From: Dehalococcoidia bacterium | GTDB taxonomy: Bacteria; Chloroflexota; Dehalococcoidia; Lucifugimonadales; SHYT01 | Assembly: GCA_009693045.1 (NCBI GenBank) | Contig: SHXZ01000004.1 | Location: forward strand, 98,169-162,168 | Length of the DNA stretch: 64,000 nt | Direction of reading: 5' to 3' | In this document: positions 63,577-64,000 of the stretch, piece after piece | How positions within the stretch are numbered: position 1 is the first letter of the stretch | How the letters are laid out: each line of letters begins with the position of its first letter | Notes under the pieces: generated by a model | Seen by the model: the letters and a program-made list of their open reading frames with translations, nothing else | Database searches by the model: none | What the model was told of the DNA's origin: nothing | Position numbers and translations under genes: made by a program

Positions 63577-64000
63577 TCGGCGCTGCCTGTGGCTCCTGGC
63601 TCAAGAAGAGAGGCTACGAAGGGTGGGCAAGCCACACAATCAGCGAACGCAAAACGGATGAACAGCATAGCCAAGGGCCTCCTGGCGCCTAGCACAATGC
63701 TGGCCGACGGGGTTCCCGCCAGCCAGCACCGTCTAGTGTACCGCATTCTGCCATCCGCCTCTTACTCAATCCCTCGCTCTGCCCTAGCGTAATGCCCTGG
63801 GGGCCAGAACGCCCGTCCCCACTTGCCATTGAGCCGCCACTCCAATCGTCCCCCTCCGGGCCTTGCGCGTCTGTCATTCCGAGTGAGCCGACAGCCTGCC
63901 CTCGAGCCGAAAGCGAAGGGCACCGACCCCGAGAGGAGCGAAGGGGAAGTCGAAGCATGGGGTAGACACCTTCCGCTGGACAAACGTCCCCGCCCCCCCC
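63577..64000. other. Terminal stretch without a recognisable gene
   Basis: No conserved frame seen. A family D-like copy (GAGCCGAAAGCGAAGGG) lies at about 63903-63920 and the window ends in a poly-C run. Confidence 0.45.

Overview
The window is GC-rich bacterial DNA, densely coding on both strands, with four tRNA genes and no rRNA. I infer a Chloroflexota lineage, most likely a Dehalococcoidia or SAR202-like relative. The reasons are several molybdenum hydroxylases of the CoxL family, CaiB-type and AtoDA-type CoA transferases, PAC2-family and NIPSNAP proteins, M1, M16, M24 and M42 peptidases, and many dispersed palindromes between genes. No marker here fixes the taxonomy, so this is a guess from gene content.

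Layout. 1-11,100: a partial CoxL-like gene, an M1 aminopeptidase, a 2-hydroxyacid dehydrogenase, a decayed DUF4258/DUF2283 pair, a REP-associated transposase with its palindromes, a MoaD-like protein and a complete coxM-coxS-coxL-like operon. 11,300-20,400: small SRPBCC and NIPSNAP proteins, a PAC2 protein, a MaoC hydratase followed by a two-subunit CoA transferase, a quinone oxidoreductase, a PIG-L deacetylase, an M42 peptidase and a zinc-ribbon protein. 20,700-26,750: a stand-alone CoxL-like gene, a frameshifted collagen-like surface protein, a 1.2 kb gap, a crotonase and a nitroreductase. 26,790-32,860: an island that looks foreign, with a broken low-GC gene, a 1157-residue nuclease/exonuclease/helicase fusion and a frameshifted DUF429 gene. 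32,860-48,770: DUF6295-like protein, dienelactone hydrolase, NicO metal transporter, ChrB-domain protein, tRNA-Ser, glmU, a CBS/CorC membrane protein, tRNA-Arg and tRNA-Pro, M16 protease, ABC exporter, pterin dehydratase, carboxylesterase, a zinc-ribbon protein, a broken Uma2 gene and aroQ. 48,900-56,010: two broken CaiB genes, an M24 peptidase, efp, tRNA-Glu, a PEP-mutase-family enzyme, a histidine-kinase remnant and a wrecked sugar-dehydrogenase gene. 56,240-63,580: a metallo-beta-lactamase-fold hydrolase, a giant Lhr helicase and an MFS transporter.

Function. The intact genes suggest an aerobic or microaerobic heterotroph that hydroxylates and oxidises diverse organics (three CoxL-like enzymes plus a MoaD-like sulfur carrier), activates and degrades acyl-CoAs (CoA transferases, crotonase, MaoC) and recycles peptides.

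Two things stand out. First, families of short palindromes occur between genes and also in frame inside genes: twice in the upstream extension and body of the transposase reading frame, and at three places in lhr, where each copy reads in the same frame. This resembles Rickettsia palindromic elements. Second, pseudogenes are unusually frequent (about ten), mostly with single nonsense or one-base frameshift lesions whose ancestral reading can be reconstructed. Assembly error cannot be excluded for the homopolymer cases.
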